Origin: Lentibacillus jeotgali | GTDB taxonomy: Bacteria > Bacillota > Bacilli > Bacillales > Amphibacillaceae | Direction of reading: 5' to 3' | NCBI RefSeq assembly: GCF_000224785.1 | Contig: NZ_AGAV01000005.1 | Location: 186,001-250,000, forward strand | DNA length: 64,000 nucleotides | The notes under the pieces: model-generated | Told to the model about the DNA's origin: nothing | Seen by the model: only the letters and a program-made list of their open reading frames with translations | The model's database searches: none | Shown here: positions 18,362-28,247 of the stretch, one piece after another | Layout: every line of letters starts with the position of its first letter | Position numbering within the stretch: position 1 is the first letter of the stretch | Program-made: the position numbers and the translations under genes

Positions 18362-19672
18362 ATGGAATGGGTTGTTGTCATATCCGTACTAGTATTGACT
18401 GTGCTCAGCTTGCTGAGAGTCAATGTCATCATTGCGATTATCGCAGCAGCAATTACAGCGGGTTTGATGTCCGGCTTGACGCTTATCGAATCAATTGAAA
18501 TGATGGTAGGTGGCATGGGCGGTCAAGCAAGCACAGCATTAAGTTATATTCTGCTTGGAGCTTTCGCTGCAGCGATAAGCTATACAGGCATTACAGCTAT
18601 TCTCGTCAATTATCTGATCAAAGTGCTGACCGGCAGGAAAAGGATGATGGTGCTGGCGATTGCTGGTGTGGCATGTTTATCGCAAAATCTTGTTCCGGTT
18701 CATATTGCATTTATACCAATATTAATTCCGCCTTTATTAAAACTATTTGATGAAATGAAGGTTGACCGTCGTGGTGTGGCGGCAGCATTAACATTTGGCT
18801 TGAAAGCACCATACGTCATGATCCCGGCTGGCTTCGGTCTGATTTTCCACGAAACCATTCAGAATAGTATGATTGAAAATGGCTCCGATATCACGATAAG
18901 CCAGACGACACAGGCGATGCTGATTCCCGGTGCGGGGATGGTTGTCGGCCTGTTGATTGCCATCTTTATCACGTATCGAAAAGATCGGGAGTCAGTTCCT
19001 GGCGCGGGTGGAAGTGAGGCGAATTTTACAGCACCACCAGCAGAGAACGTTACCTTTAATCAGAAACATGCTTTAACGCTTGTTGCGATAGCAGGTGCTT
19101 TAATCGTTCAACTTATCACTCAAAACCTGATAGCAGGCGCGCTTACAGGGCTGGTTCTGATGTTCGCTCTTGTGGTTGTCCCATTTAGAAAAGGAGACCA
19201 GGTCATGGCTGATGGTATTGCGATGATGGGGCAGATTGCATTTGTCATGCTGGTTGCCTCCGGGTTTGGAAAAGTCCTGGAAGACACAGGTGCGGTAAGT
19301 GCGCTTGTCGAAATGTCATCCAGTTTCCTTGGCAATAATCAGGCACTTATCGCGCTTGTCTTGCTGCTTGTCGGTCTGGTGGTCACGATTGGTATTGGCT
19401 CATCGTTTGGTACCATCCCGATTCTTGCCGCTCTTTTTGTTCCGATTTGTCTGGCTGCGGGCTTTTCAACACTAGCAACCGCCTCGCTGATCGGGACTGC
19501 AGGCGCATTGGGTGATGCGGGTTCGCCGGCTTCAGACAGTACACTCGGGCCGACTTCCGGACTGAATGCTGATGGCAAGCACCACCATATATGGGACACA
19601 TGTGTACCGACATTCCTTCATTTTAATATCCCGCTAATTCTATTCGGCTGGATTGCGGCGATGGTTCTTTAA
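18362..19672 (+). CDS. Na+/H+ antiporter/NhaC-like transporter (YuiF-like)
   Basis: 436 residues from the ATG at 18362, preceded by GAGAGGGG. The open frame extends upstream only because it runs through the 20-nt repeats. About 11 membrane segments are visible; landmarks include GGMGGQASTALSYILLGAFAAAI, a polar NLVPVHIAFIPI and GDAGSPASDSTLGPT near the C-terminus, a feature of the Na+/H+ antiporter family that includes B. subtilis YuiF. Such proteins are annotated as sodium-proton or amino acid transporters. The driving ion and substrate are not known here. It lies between yfkD and pdaA, an arrangement different from B. subtilis. Confidence 0.82.
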   Translation: MEWVVVISVLVLTVLSLLRVNVIIAIIAAAITAGLMSGLTLIESIEMMVGGMGGQASTALSYILLGAFAAAISYTGITAILVNYLIKVLTGRKRMMVLAIAGVACLSQNLVPVHIAFIPILIPPLLKLFDEMKVDRRGVAAALTFGLKAPYVMIPAGFGLIFHETIQNSMIENGSDITISQTTQAMLIPGAGMVVGLLIAIFITYRKDRESVPGAGGSEANFTAPPAENVTFNQKHALTLVAIAGALIVQLITQNLIAGALTGLVLMFALVVVPFRKGDQVMADGIAMMGQIAFVMLVASGFGKVLEDTGAVSALVEMSSSFLGNNQALIALVLLLVGLVVTIGIGSSFGTIPILAALFVPICLAAGFSTLATASLIGTAGALGDAGSPASDSTLGPTSGLNADGKHHHIWDTCVPTFLHFNIPLILFGWIAAMVL

Positions 19673-19743
19673 AGTGTGTTGCACGTTATGAATAATTAAA
19701 CTTGAGTATGGACAAAGTAAGGAAAAAATAGGTGGGGTGTGCT

Positions 19744-20544
19744 ATGCGAAAATACATTGCTGTGGCAATGACGTTCACTTTGTTTTTCCTTGCTTTTTTG
19801 CCATCCGGGTCCGTTACCCATGCTGCTGGCGGCTACGGATGGGGTTTTAAAAAGAATGATGATCATGAAATTCCGGATGTAGGTCAGTACAAAGAGATTC
19901 TCGATAAGTATGGTGCTTACTATGCTGATCACTCTGGGGAAAAGGTGGTCTATCTGACATTTGATAATGGCTATGAAGAAGGGTATACCGATGATATCCT
20001 TGATGTTTTGAAGGAACACGACGTACCAGCCGCTTTTTTCCTGACGGGTCATTATGTAAAAAGTGAACCTGAGCTTGTTGAACGGATGGCTGATGAAGGG
20101 CATATAATCGGGAACCACTCATACCATCATCCTGATTTAACCATCGTGAAGAAAGAAAAAATGAAGGAAGAACTGGAATCACTGGAGAACGCGGTTGCGG
20201 AAGTGTCTGATCAGGAGGAAATCAAGTATTTGCGCCCGCCACGGGGGATGTTCAGCGAAAAAACCTTGAAATGGGCGCGGGAACTTGGCTATACGCATAT
20301 ATTCTGGTCGTCGGCATTTGTTGACTGGGAGACAAGTGAACAGAAAGGCTGGCGCTACGCTTATGAAAATATTATGGACAATATCCACCCGGGGGCGATC
20401 ATTTTGCTTCATACGGTATCGTCCGATAATGCCAAAGCACTGGATAAAATGATAACGGAGATGAGAAAACAAGGCTATCAATTCAAAAGTCTGGACCACC
20501 TCGTAATGAAAAATAAACTCCCGAGACCCATTTACGGATATTAA
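19744..20544 (+). CDS. pdaA: Delta-lactam-biosynthetic peptidoglycan deacetylase PdaA
   Basis: 266 residues with a signal peptide (KYIAVAMTFTLFFLAFLPSG). The NodB deacetylase domain shows motif 1 TFDNGYEEG (TFDDG-type with Asp to Asn at the second acidic position), motif 2 HSYHHPD (metal-binding HxxxH), motif 3 RPPRGMFSE and the His motif ILLHTVS. The Asn in motif 1 and the overall length match B. subtilis PdaA, which removes acetyl groups from N-acetylmuramic acid on the way to muramic delta-lactam in spore cortex. Expression in the forespore is therefore expected. RBS GGTGGGGTG precedes the chosen ATG. Confidence 0.9.
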   Translation: MRKYIAVAMTFTLFFLAFLPSGSVTHAAGGYGWGFKKNDDHEIPDVGQYKEILDKYGAYYADHSGEKVVYLTFDNGYEEGYTDDILDVLKEHDVPAAFFLTGHYVKSEPELVERMADEGHIIGNHSYHHPDLTIVKKEKMKEELESLENAVAEVSDQEEIKYLRPPRGMFSEKTLKWARELGYTHIFWSSAFVDWETSEQKGWRYAYENIMDNIHPGAIILLHTVSSDNAKALDKMITEMRKQGYQFKSLDHLVMKNKLPRPIYGY

Positions 20545-20556
20545 TCCCTTATATCG

Positions 20557-20598
20557 AGATAAAAAGCTGTCCTTCTAATGAAAGGCAGCTTTTTATTT
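20557..20598 (+). terminator. Terminator of pdaA
   Basis: AAAAAGCTG pairs with CAGCTTTTT (with CC..GG continuing the stem) and leads into TTTTTATTTAA, about 15 bp after the stop. Confidence 0.8.
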
Positions 20599-20669
20599 AA
20601 CTTGAATATTAATTCAAATTTTAGATAAATTCTGATATACTAAAAGAAATCTAAATTGGAGTTGATAGC

Positions 20670-22250
20670 ATGAACAAACAGGATTTAATTGCTCCGCATG
20701 ACTATAATATCGTAACAGAAATGGAGTATTTTGCAGCAAAAAGCCCTGAAAGAAACGCGGTAGTCTGGTGCAGTGAAAAGGGCGAGTCCAAAGAGATTAC
20801 ATACGAACAGCTAATGAAAAATGTAAATAAAATTGGCAACGCTTTCAAGGAGAAAGGGCTTGAAAAAGGTGATAGGGTTCTTATCATGATTCCGCGATTG
20901 ATTGAAGCATATGAAACGTATCTTGCTGCATTAAAATCGGGGATTATCGTTATCCCGGGTTCCGAAATGCTGAAAACAAAGGATCTGCAATATCGGATCA
21001 GCCATGGTGAGGTCAGTGCAATCGTCAGCTACTATCCGTATGTGGGTCAATTTACAGATGTAAAGGAATTTGAACAGCTGACACTTTTCTCGGTCGGCAA
21101 TTCGGTCGATGGCTGGCACAACATGGATAAACTGAAGGAAAATGCATCGGACAAGCTCGATATGGCTGATACGACTAAAGATGATGTAGCCTTCTTTTCC
21201 TATACTTCCGGCACGACCGGCAACCCTAAAGCGGTTGTTCATACACATGGCTGGGGTTACGCCCACCTGAATACAGCACCAGAGAATTGGCTGTGTATTA
21301 ATGAAGGGGACAAAGTATGGGCAACAGCCGGTCCGGGCTGGCAAAAATGGATCTGGAGCCCGTTTTTATCGGTGCTCGGCTCAGGTGCAACCGGATTCGT
21401 TTACCTGGGCAAGTTCGATCCAAAGACATATCTCGGTCTGTTGCAGGATGAAGATATTAATGTCCTGTGCTGTACACCAACTGAGTACCGGCTAATGGCT
21501 AAAGTTGATAATCTGGATGACTATCAGCTGCCTGCCCTGCATAGTGCTGTTTCCGCCGGGGAACCGCTCAACCGTGAAGTCATTGATACATTCCGAAAAT
21601 ATTTTAATGTGACTGTTAGGGATGGCTATGGTCAAACTGAGAATACTTTGTTGCTCGGTTTTATGAAAGATACGAAGGTCAAACCGGGTTCAATGGGTAA
21701 GCCGACACCGGGTAATGAGGTGGAAATTATTAATGAAGACGGACAGCCTGTTCCGGCCAATAAAATCGGTGATATTGCTGTGAAACTGGACAGTCCAGCA
21801 TTGTTCCGTGAGTATTACAAAGATGCCGAACGTACCAGGATGTCTCAGCGCGGTGAATATTATGTAACGGGTGACCAGGCGTCCAAAGATGAGGACGGCT
21901 ATTTCTGGTTTGAAGGACGCAGTGATGACATTATTATCAGTTCTGGTTATACAATCGGTCCTTTCGAGGTTGAAGATGCATTGGTAAAACATCCATTTGT
22001 TCAGGAATGTGCCGTTGTGGCCAGTCCTGATGAAGTCCGGGGGAATGTTGTCAAAGCCTTTATCGTGCTTCAGCAGGGGGTGAATCCTGATGACCCGGAT
22101 TTGGTCAGAGACCTGCAGAAACATGTTAAAGAATTAACCGCCCCTTATAAATATCCGAGGAAAATTGAATTTATTGATGAATTGCCGAAGACAACGTCAG
22201 GCAAAATCAGGCGCGTTGAATTGCGGCAAAATGAAAAGGTCAAAAACTGA
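20670..22250 (+). CDS. mbcS: Acyl-CoA synthetase, MbcS-like
   Basis: 526 residues of the AMP-forming ligase superfamily. Core motifs: A3 YTSGTTGNPKAVVHTH (about 178), A5 DGYGQTEN (about 318), A7 YYVTGDQASKDEDGYFWFEGRSDDII (about 390, landmark) and the A10 catalytic Lys in TTSGKIRR (about 515). It forms acyl-CoA from a short or medium-chain acid through an acyl-adenylate. The overall sequence resembles B. subtilis MbcS (methylbutyryl-CoA synthetase), which feeds branched-chain primers into fatty acid synthesis. The acid preference is an inference. Monocistronic, with its own terminator. Confidence 0.85.
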   Translation: MNKQDLIAPHDYNIVTEMEYFAAKSPERNAVVWCSEKGESKEITYEQLMKNVNKIGNAFKEKGLEKGDRVLIMIPRLIEAYETYLAALKSGIIVIPGSEMLKTKDLQYRISHGEVSAIVSYYPYVGQFTDVKEFEQLTLFSVGNSVDGWHNMDKLKENASDKLDMADTTKDDVAFFSYTSGTTGNPKAVVHTHGWGYAHLNTAPENWLCINEGDKVWATAGPGWQKWIWSPFLSVLGSGATGFVYLGKFDPKTYLGLLQDEDINVLCCTPTEYRLMAKVDNLDDYQLPALHSAVSAGEPLNREVIDTFRKYFNVTVRDGYGQTENTLLLGFMKDTKVKPGSMGKPTPGNEVEIINEDGQPVPANKIGDIAVKLDSPALFREYYKDAERTRMSQRGEYYVTGDQASKDEDGYFWFEGRSDDIIISSGYTIGPFEVEDALVKHPFVQECAVVASPDEVRGNVVKAFIVLQQGVNPDDPDLVRDLQKHVKELTAPYKYPRKIEFIDELPKTTSGKIRRVELRQNEKVKN

Positions 22251-22265
22251 GAATGATTTTTCGCC

Positions 22266-22298
22266 AAGGGCTGCTCGATGTTTAGAGCAGCCCTTTTG
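22266..22298 (+). terminator. Terminator of mbcS-like gene
   Basis: AAGGGCTGCTC pairs with GAGCAGCCCTT around a 7-nt loop and is followed by TTGACG. Confidence 0.85.
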
Positions 22299-22433
22299 AC
22301 GTTAATAGTAATAGTGAAGTCCTTTAATTGTTTGATCAAAGCGTTGGAGATTAGTATTAAAAAGTGTGTTTACCTCAGCACGCACGCCCTCAAATGAGTA
22401 AATAATTTTTCCAAGAAAATTGATCAAAAACAC

Positions 22434-22489
22434 TTGAAAGTCAAAGAAGGTCAGAGTATAATAAGAATCAAAGGTCAAAGAAAGTCAAA
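22434..22489 (+). promoter_or_regulatory. clpE promoter with two CtsR operators
   Basis: TTGAAA (22434-22439) and TATAAT (22457-22462) are 17 bp apart. A CtsR heptad pair AGTCAAA-GAA-GGTCAGA (22439-22455) fills the spacer. A second, perfect pair GGTCAAA-GAA-AGTCAAA (22473-22489) lies just downstream of the expected start point. Together they predict tight CtsR repression released by heat or protein stress. Confidence 0.92.
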
Positions 22490-22536
22490 GTCAAACCTTT
22501 TAATAATATATTTGATATCAATCAAGGAGGAATCAC

Positions 22537-24669
22537 ATGATGCAATGTCAAAATTGTGGTATTCGTCCAGCATCAATTAACGTCGCAATGCAAATAAACA
22601 ATGAACGTATGAATATGCATCTATGTAATCAATGTTTCCGTGAAATTCAGGGAAGCATGATGAACGGTGACAATGGTCAAGGTCAGCAAGGAGATTTTGC
22701 CAACAAATTTTTCCAGGGAAATGGTCAGCAAGGTCAAGGTTTCACAGGCACAACAACACAGCAAGGTGCCGGAAATAATGGCTTACTTGATCAGCTCGGC
22801 AAAAACGTGACAAATGCAGCCCGTGCCGGACTAGTTGATCCGATTATTGGACGTGACAATGAAGTGAAACGCACCATTGAAACCCTGAACCGCCGGAACA
22901 AGAACAATCCGGTTCTAATAGGTGAAGCTGGTGTTGGTAAAACCGCGATTGCAGAAGGACTAGCGTTGAAAATTACGGAAGGCAAAGTGCCGGCCAAACT
23001 GATGGATAAAGAAATTTACCTGTTGGATGTCGCATCACTTGTTGCCAATACGAGCATGCGCGGTCAGTTTGAAGAACGCATGAAACAACTCGTACAAGAA
23101 TTACAGGAACGTCAAAACGTCATTCTGTTCGTTGACGAAATCCATCTGCTTGTAGGAGCAGGCACTGCTGAAAGTTCACAAATGGACGCCGGTAACATTT
23201 TGAAACCCGCGTTGGCACGCGGTGAATTGCAATTAATCGGCGCAACAACGCTTAATGAGTATCGTCAAATTGAGAAAGACGCTGCTTTGGAACGTCGTTT
23301 TCAACCAATAATGGTTCAGGAGCCATCATTGGAAGACGCTGTTAAGATCCTGGATGGCATCAAAGACCGTTATGAAAAATTCCATGAAGTCCGTTACTCC
23401 GATGAAGCGATTCGCGCGTTCGTCACATTGTCACAACGCTATATCCAGGATCGCTTCTTGCCGGACAAAGCGATTGACCTGATGGACGAAGTCGGCTCAC
23501 GTCTAAATCTCGACAACGCAGAAAAGGACTCGGATTCAATTCAAAGCCGTCTGGATGAAATTGTCCGTGAAAAAGAAGCTGCCGCTGAGAAGGAAGATTA
23601 TGAAGAAGCAGCACACCTGCGCTATCAGGAAATTCAGCTTCAAAAACAACTGGACAAAGCAAAAGATGAAGAGCAGGTCACCGATGTGGATATTTCCGAT
23701 ATTCAATTGATCGTGGAAGAAAAAACCGGTATCCCGGTAACCAAACTGCAAACAGATGAACAGGAAAAAATGCGTGATCTGGGCAAAAATCTCGGTGAGA
23801 AAGTCATCGGCCAGGACGAAGCGGTACAAAAAGTTGCCAAAGCCGTTCGCCGCAGCCGTGCAGGACTGAAATCCAAATATCGTCCAATCGGATCCTTCCT
23901 GTTTGTCGGACCAACCGGTGTCGGTAAAACCGAACTGACAAAAGCACTTGCCGAAGAACTGTTCGGTTCACGTGACAGTCTGATTCGGCTTGATATGAGT
24001 GAATATATGGAGAAACATGCCACTTCTAAGATTATCGGTTCACCACCAGGATATGTTGGACATGAAGAAGCAGGACAGCTGACTGAAAAAGTGCGCCGCA
24101 ACCCTTATTCCATCCTTCTGCTGGATGAAATTGAAAAAGCACACCCTGATGTTCAGAACATGTTCCTGCAAATTATGGAAGATGGTCAATTGACCGATTC
24201 TCACGGTCGTACTGTGAGCTTTAAAGATACGGTTATCATCATGACAAGTAACGCTGGAACCGGTGAAAAACAAATTAATGTCGGTTTCAACCGGGATGAA
24301 CATGAATCGGTTCAAACCCTGGAAAACTTAAGTGATTATTTCAAACCTGAGTTTCTGAACCGTTTTGACAGCATCATCACATTCAATGAACTGGCTGAAG
24401 AAAGCCTTCTGCAAATTGTAGATCTGATGTTGGCAGAACTGGAAGAAACAATTGAAGAAAGTGACATCTCTATTTCAGTTACGGACGAAGCGAAACATGA
24501 GCTTGTCCAACTTGGATATGACCCACGCTTTGGTGCACGTCCATTGCGCCGCGTCATCCAGGACAAAATTGAAGATCAGCTTACAGATTTGGTTCTGGAA
24601 GAAGAATCAATCGAGGCTGTCAATGTAGATGTCAAGGACGGCGAAATTGTTGTTGGAAAAACAGAATAA
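22537..24669 (+). CDS. clpE: ATP-dependent Clp protease ATP-binding subunit ClpE
   Basis: 710 residues. The N-terminus carries the ClpE-specific zinc finger (CQNC...CNQC at residues 4-33) and a Gly/Gln-rich linker. It is followed by AAA domain 1 (Walker A GEAGVGKT about 129, Walker [12 protein letters not shown]), a UVR-like coiled region (about 345-375), AAA domain 2 (Walker [10 protein letters not shown] about 457) and a C-terminal domain. ClpE is an HSP100 unfoldase that feeds substrates to ClpP and helps inactivate CtsR during stress. The zinc finger separates it from ClpC. The two CtsR sites in its promoter fit autoregulated stress expression. Confidence 0.97.
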   Translation: MMQCQNCGIRPASINVAMQINNERMNMHLCNQCFREIQGSMMNGDNGQGQQGDFANKFFQGNGQQGQGFTGTTTQQGAGNNGLLDQLGKNVTNAARAGLVDPIIGRDNEVKRTIETLNRRNKNNPVLIGEAGVGKTAIAEGLALKITEGKVPAKLMDKEIYLLDVASLVANTSMRGQFEERMKQLVQELQERQNVILFVDEIHLLVGAGTAESSQMDAGNILKPALARGELQLIGATTLNEYRQIEKDAALERRFQPIMVQEPSLEDAVKILDGIKDRYEKFHEVRYSDEAIRAFVTLSQRYIQDRFLPDKAIDLMDEVGSRLNLDNAEKDSDSIQSRLDEIVREKEAAAEKEDYEEAAHLRYQEIQLQKQLDKAKDEEQVTDVDISDIQLIVEEKTGIPVTKLQTDEQEKMRDLGKNLGEKVIGQDEAVQKVAKAVRRSRAGLKSKYRPIGSFLFVGPTGVGKTELTKALAEELFGSRDSLIRLDMSEYMEKHATSKIIGSPPGYVGHEEAGQLTEKVRRNPYSILLLDEIEKAHPDVQNMFLQIMEDGQLTDSHGRTVSFKDTVIIMTSNAGTGEKQINVGFNRDEHESVQTLENLSDYFKPEFLNRFDSIITFNELAEESLLQIVDLMLAELEETIEESDISISVTDEAKHELVQLGYDPRFGARPLRRVIQDKIEDQLTDLVLEEESIEAVNVDVKDGEIVVGKTE

Positions 24670-24686
24670 ACATTGTAATAGAAAAG

Positions 24687-24723
24687 AAAAAGCCGCTGAC
24701 CAGAGTCAGCGGCTTTTTTTCTG
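24687..24723 (+). terminator. Terminator of clpE
   Basis: AAAGCCGCTGAC pairs with GTCAGCGGCTTT around CAGA and is followed by a T-run. Confidence 0.95.
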
Positions 24724-24960
24724 TCCGGGATTTATGCGGTAAGAGGACTTCAGCAGAAAGGGAATGGCATTTTCATATGTGCGGGAGAACTGAACATGTT
24801 CTGGAGAACCAAAGCATGGCGCCGCATTGAAAAACTTGTTCCACTGCACACTAAAACATCAAATCGGCTTCATCCGAAGCTAATATTTTCACCGATCATG
24901 TCGCATAATAGTAACGCGAATTCACAAAAACTATAAGCACTCACGTATAAAAGGATGTTT

Positions 24961-25830
24961 ATGATGCAGCGGCAAATCAGTATATGGACCACACTTTTCA
25001 TCATGTTTATTTTTATAAATACACCAGCAGCTTTCGCTGAGCAGCAGTCGGATATGGATGTTCATTTCATAGATGTCGGTCAGGGGGATAGTATCCTCGT
25101 CCAAACGCCTTCTGATAAAAACGTTCTGATCGATGGCGGACCGCCCGGAGCAGGAAAAAAGGTTGTGGCATTTCTCGAAAAGCAAAATGTGGATAAGCTT
25201 GATTTAGTGATTGCGACCCACCCGGACATCGATCATATTGGCGGTCTGGTTGAAGTTTTGAAATCTGTTGAAGTGGGCAGAATCGTGGATACCGGTAAGA
25301 TTCATTCAACCACAACGTACGCCAGGTACATCAGTCAGGTTCTAAAACGGCAAATTCCAATCGAAATTGCCGAGCGGAATGATCTGTTGAAAATTGATCC
25401 TTTATTAAAAGTGAAGATTTTGAATACCCATAACGGCTCGCGGACAAATAATGAATCTTCTATTGTTCTGAAAATGACATTTAACGAGGTGGATTTTCTG
25501 CTGATGAGTGATGTTGAAAAAGAACAGGAAAAGCGATTGATGAAACAGCATAATCTGGATTCGGAAATATTAAAAGTAGCCCACCACGGGTCAAACACCA
25601 GTACATCATTGAAGTTTGTACAGGCTGTCAGTCCAAACGCCGCCATACTGACATATGGTCAAAAAAATGATTACGGGCATCCGGTTGACCGCGTCATGGA
25701 AAATCTCCACAAAGTCAATACAGCAATTTATCCGACGGCAATGTTCGGTGATGTCACCGTTCGGACGGATGGAAAGGGATTCGTCATTTTTAATGAGAAA
25801 AGTCCGACAAGCAACTTGGAGGCTGGATAA
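24961..25830 (+). CDS. Secreted ComEC-like metallo-beta-lactamase-fold hydrolase
   Basis: About 289 residues from ATG 24961 (24955 and 24964 are in-frame alternatives). A signal peptide (ISIWTTLFIMFIFINTPAAFAE) is followed by an MBL fold: HFIDVGQGDSILVQTP at the start, the metal motif ATHPDIDHIGG (HxDxDH), LLMSDVEKEQE and KVAHHGSNTSTS. This matches the exonuclease-like MBL domain at the end of ComEC, here on its own and exported. Stand-alone versions are common in Bacilli; extracellular nuclease or phosphoesterase activity is suspected. The roughly 290 bp upstream contain no gene but imperfect repeats (GGAGAAC at 24784 and 24803). Confidence 0.88.
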   Translation: MMQRQISIWTTLFIMFIFINTPAAFAEQQSDMDVHFIDVGQGDSILVQTPSDKNVLIDGGPPGAGKKVVAFLEKQNVDKLDLVIATHPDIDHIGGLVEVLKSVEVGRIVDTGKIHSTTTYARYISQVLKRQIPIEIAERNDLLKIDPLLKVKILNTHNGSRTNNESSIVLKMTFNEVDFLLMSDVEKEQEKRLMKQHNLDSEILKVAHHGSNTSTSLKFVQAVSPNAAILTYGQKNDYGHPVDRVMENLHKVNTAIYPTAMFGDVTVRTDGKGFVIFNEKSPTSNLEAG

Positions 25831-25895
25831 ATAATTTACAAAAATAAACAATTGTGATATCATAATAATATAAAGTCAATAAAATAGGGGAAGGT

Positions 25896-26756
25896 GTGAA
25901 TGTCCAGGTGATTCGTGAAAAAGACGCGTGGATGATGAATGGGTATGTCGGAATACTTGCAATCGCAATACTGGTTGCGGTGACGATCATGAGCTTTTAT
26001 GAGGGGCAGTTTATTATTGGAGGTATTGCTCTGATCGTTGCAATTGTGCTTGGAAGCGGTATTACAGTTGTTCAGCCGAATCAGGCAGCAGTTGTCATTT
26101 TTCTTGGGAAATATATGGGAGGCATCCGAAAAGAAGGGATTGCTGTTACCGTTCCATTCTCAATGAGACGGATGGTATCATTGCGTGTCAGAAACTTTAA
26201 CAGCAGCCGACTGAAAGTGAACGATGTCAACGGTAATCCGATAGAAATTGCAGCTGTGGTTGTGTTTAAAGTGGTCGATGCCGCAAAAGCAGTTTTTGAA
26301 GTGGACCGTTATGAAAAGTACGTGGAAATCCAGAGTGAAACAGCCATTCGTGCCGTCGCTACGCAATATCCGTACGATACGTTTACGGATGATGAAATGA
26401 CACTACGCGGAAATGCGGAAGAAGTATCGAAGGAGTTGGCAAAGGATCTTCAGGAACGGCTGACGGTTGCCGGAGTAGAAGTGTTGGAAACACGACTGAC
26501 GCACCTTGCTTATTCCACCGAAGTGGCCCAAGCGATGCTGCAGCGCCAGCAGGCAAGTGCAATTATTGCAGCCAGAAAACAAATCGTGGAAGGTGCTGTG
26601 GGAATGGTTGAGGACGCCATTGCTCAGCTGGAGAAGGATGGCGTGCTGGAATTAGACGAAGAGCGTCGTGCAACTATGGTCAATAATCTGATGGTCTCGA
26701 TTGTTTCCGACAATGGGACACAGCCAGTTGTCAACACGGGGTCACTTTATCAATAA
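25896..26756 (+). CDS. SPFH/Band 7 domain membrane protein
   Basis: 286 residues starting with GTG, GGGG lying 5 nt upstream. Two adjacent N-terminal membrane segments (residues about 15-65) are followed by an SPFH domain ([24 protein letters not shown] at its start, landmark) and a coiled C-terminal region with [22 protein letters not shown], the typical stomatin-like helix. SPFH proteins form oligomeric membrane scaffolds. A small RHH protein gene begins 13 bp downstream, a pairing that recurs in Firmicutes; see findings. No partner protease (NfeD) is present beside it. Confidence 0.88.
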   Translation: MNVQVIREKDAWMMNGYVGILAIAILVAVTIMSFYEGQFIIGGIALIVAIVLGSGITVVQPNQAAVVIFLGKYMGGIRKEGIAVTVPFSMRRMVSLRVRNFNSSRLKVNDVNGNPIEIAAVVVFKVVDAAKAVFEVDRYEKYVEIQSETAIRAVATQYPYDTFTDDEMTLRGNAEEVSKELAKDLQERLTVAGVEVLETRLTHLAYSTEVAQAMLQRQQASAIIAARKQIVEGAVGMVEDAIAQLEKDGVLELDEERRATMVNNLMVSIVSDNGTQPVVNTGSLYQ

Positions 26757-26769
26757 AAGAAGGGATTCG

Positions 26770-26949
26770 ATGGCTCAAAAGAAAAATTTCCCGTTAAGGA
26801 TCGATCCGAAACTATATGAGATCCTACAAATCTGGGCGAAAGATGAATTTCGAAGCGTCAACAGTCATGTGGAATTTTTGTTGCGTGAATCAGCAAAAAA
26901 AGCAGGTCGTCTCCCAAAATCAGAGGATAAAAAAATAGGGGAAGACTAA
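26770..26949 (+). CDS. Arc/RHH-type small DNA-binding protein
   Basis: 59 residues from the ATG at 26770 behind AGAAGGG; the longer open frame starting at 26701 overlaps the SPFH gene. The sequence FPLRIDPKLYEILQIWAKDE, then SVNSHVEFLLRESAKKAG, is a ribbon-helix-helix pattern (beta strand, two helices) as in Arc or HicB-type antitoxins. It may repress its own operon with the SPFH gene. No toxin gene is adjacent. Annotating it as a toxin-antitoxin component would go beyond the evidence. Confidence 0.78.
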   Translation: MAQKKNFPLRIDPKLYEILQIWAKDEFRSVNSHVEFLLRESAKKAGRLPKSEDKKIGED

Positions 26950-26953
26950 ATAA

Positions 26954-26988
26954 GTTCCGCACTTTATTAGGTGCGGGGCTTTTTACTT
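26954..26988 (+). terminator. Terminator of SPFH-RHH operon
   Basis: CCGCAC pairs with GTGCGG around TTTATTAG and is followed by GGCTTTTTACTT. Confidence 0.8.
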
Positions 26989-27087
26989 CAAAACTGCACT
27001 ATGTTTCTTGTTAGTACTTTTCAAAAAATTATTGACAAACTCATAATAAGTTACATGGCTGGTTATATAATTAACATAGCTATATCC

Positions 27088-27847
27088 TTATTTCTTTTTC
27101 CTGAGTGTAAATACTGAAGCGACTATCAAGAGTACAATCATGATGACCGTAACAATGGCTGCACCGATTAAATCAGACGGCACATTCCCGGTAACAATCA
27201 TTTGCTGAATATAGTTGGAAATACGATTAGGACTCCATTCGAGAACATGGGAAAATATTGTGGTCCCCAGTCCCATTAGTATAACTGTTGCAATGGTAAG
27301 GAATGCGACAAGACCGGGTGTCTTGAATAATGTATTATAAAAAATCGATAGTGATACGACCAGCAGCAGCCATAAGCCGTAAAAAAACAATACCAGCAGT
27401 AGAGTTCCGAATGATAACTCACCGAATAATAAATTGATATAATACCAGCTGGCAAGCATTCCGAGTGAGAAACTGATCAGTATCAGAAGTGCAAATGATG
27501 CCCATTTGGCGGTAATATAGTTCATATAGGAAACAGGCTTGACGTTCTGAGACGCCATTTTTGCGTTCGCCGGCAATAGTCCCCATTGAAATGAGTGCCA
27601 TGATCAGGACGCCAATTGTGTTGAATTGACCAATACTCATCATGACAACATCACTCGGCTGGTAATCCGGCAGCTGAATTTCAGCACCATCAGGCATCCC
27701 GCCAGTAGCTTCAATAATTTGCGGCAGGTAGTAATTAGTGAGCGGATCCATAATTGCTATCAGTATCATGATTAGCGGCACCCAGATCCATTTTACGTTT
27801 CGTATGTTTTCAATAAGTTCTTTTTGAAAAAGTGTCCACCATTGCAT
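27088..27847 (-). pseudogene. ABC-2 type transporter permease, frameshifted
   Basis: Two overlapping frames together make one permease. The upstream part (27847 down to about 27550) starts MQWWTLFQKELIENIRN, has the first membrane helices and reads to TIAGERKNGVS. The rest continues in another frame from about NVKPVSYMNYITAKWA to the end, RKKK at 27088. In this family GERxxG and VKPVSY lie in one continuous stretch, so an indel near 27555-27570 breaks the gene. The start overlaps the stop of the ATPase remnant by TGATG, showing that an operon once existed. A sequencing error is the alternative explanation. Confidence 0.8.
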
Positions 27848-28116
27848 CAGCTATTCACCGCCTTCATGAACATATCCTCCAGTGACGCACGGTTAACGGC
27901 AAAAGATGTCACCGGCCATGCTCCAGCTGCAGCAGCTGCCAAAATCTCACGCCGTGCTGCAGACAGATCCTCGCCGGCAATATGCAGAAGATCTCGTTCA
28001 ATATAGCAGTCAGTAACAGCAGGCAGGGAAATTATCTTTTCCTGAAATTTATCCAAATCCCCTTCAAAACCGAGCTCGATTTTAGCGGTCTGATATTTTT
28101 CACGGAGTTCGATCAT
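27847..28116 (-). pseudogene. ABC transporter ATPase, only the C-terminal fragment left
   Basis: 89 residues (IELREKYQTAKIELGF...SLEDMFMKAVNS). The end, with ASLEDMFM, is typical of the C-terminal accessory domain of ABC-2 transporter ATPases, but there is no Walker A, signature or Walker B motif. Upstream sequence is a hairpin and a DnaA-box region, so the whole nucleotide-binding domain is gone. With the broken permease next to it, this is a dead transporter. The fragment could still be translated but cannot power transport. Confidence 0.8.
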
Positions 28117-28195
28117 AGAACCTGATTCAATTCCATCGGATATCGTATTCTTACGGAGTATACCGCAAAAAAGTTTTGCCTAAATCAATAAAAAA

Positions 28196-28230
28196 GCCGG
28201 TATTTGCTGCACTTTTGACAAATACCGGTT
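28196..28230. terminator. Long perfect hairpin upstream of the ABC remnant
   Basis: CCGGTATTTG pairs with CAAATACCGG around a 12-nt loop, flanked by A-rich (left) and AAAGTTTTTC (right). It could terminate transcription in either direction, and marks the edge of the deletion that removed the ATPase N-terminus. Confidence 0.6.
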
Positions 28231-28247
28231 AAAGTTTTTCAGTATAG

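Noticed and set aside
26770-26949. Toxin-antitoxin system
   Set aside because: The RHH protein has no neighbouring toxin-sized gene; its partner is an SPFH protein.
27032-27071. Promoter TTGACA ... TATAAT downstream of the RHH gene
   Set aside because: The boxes are 28 bp apart, too far for a SigA promoter, and no plus-strand gene follows.
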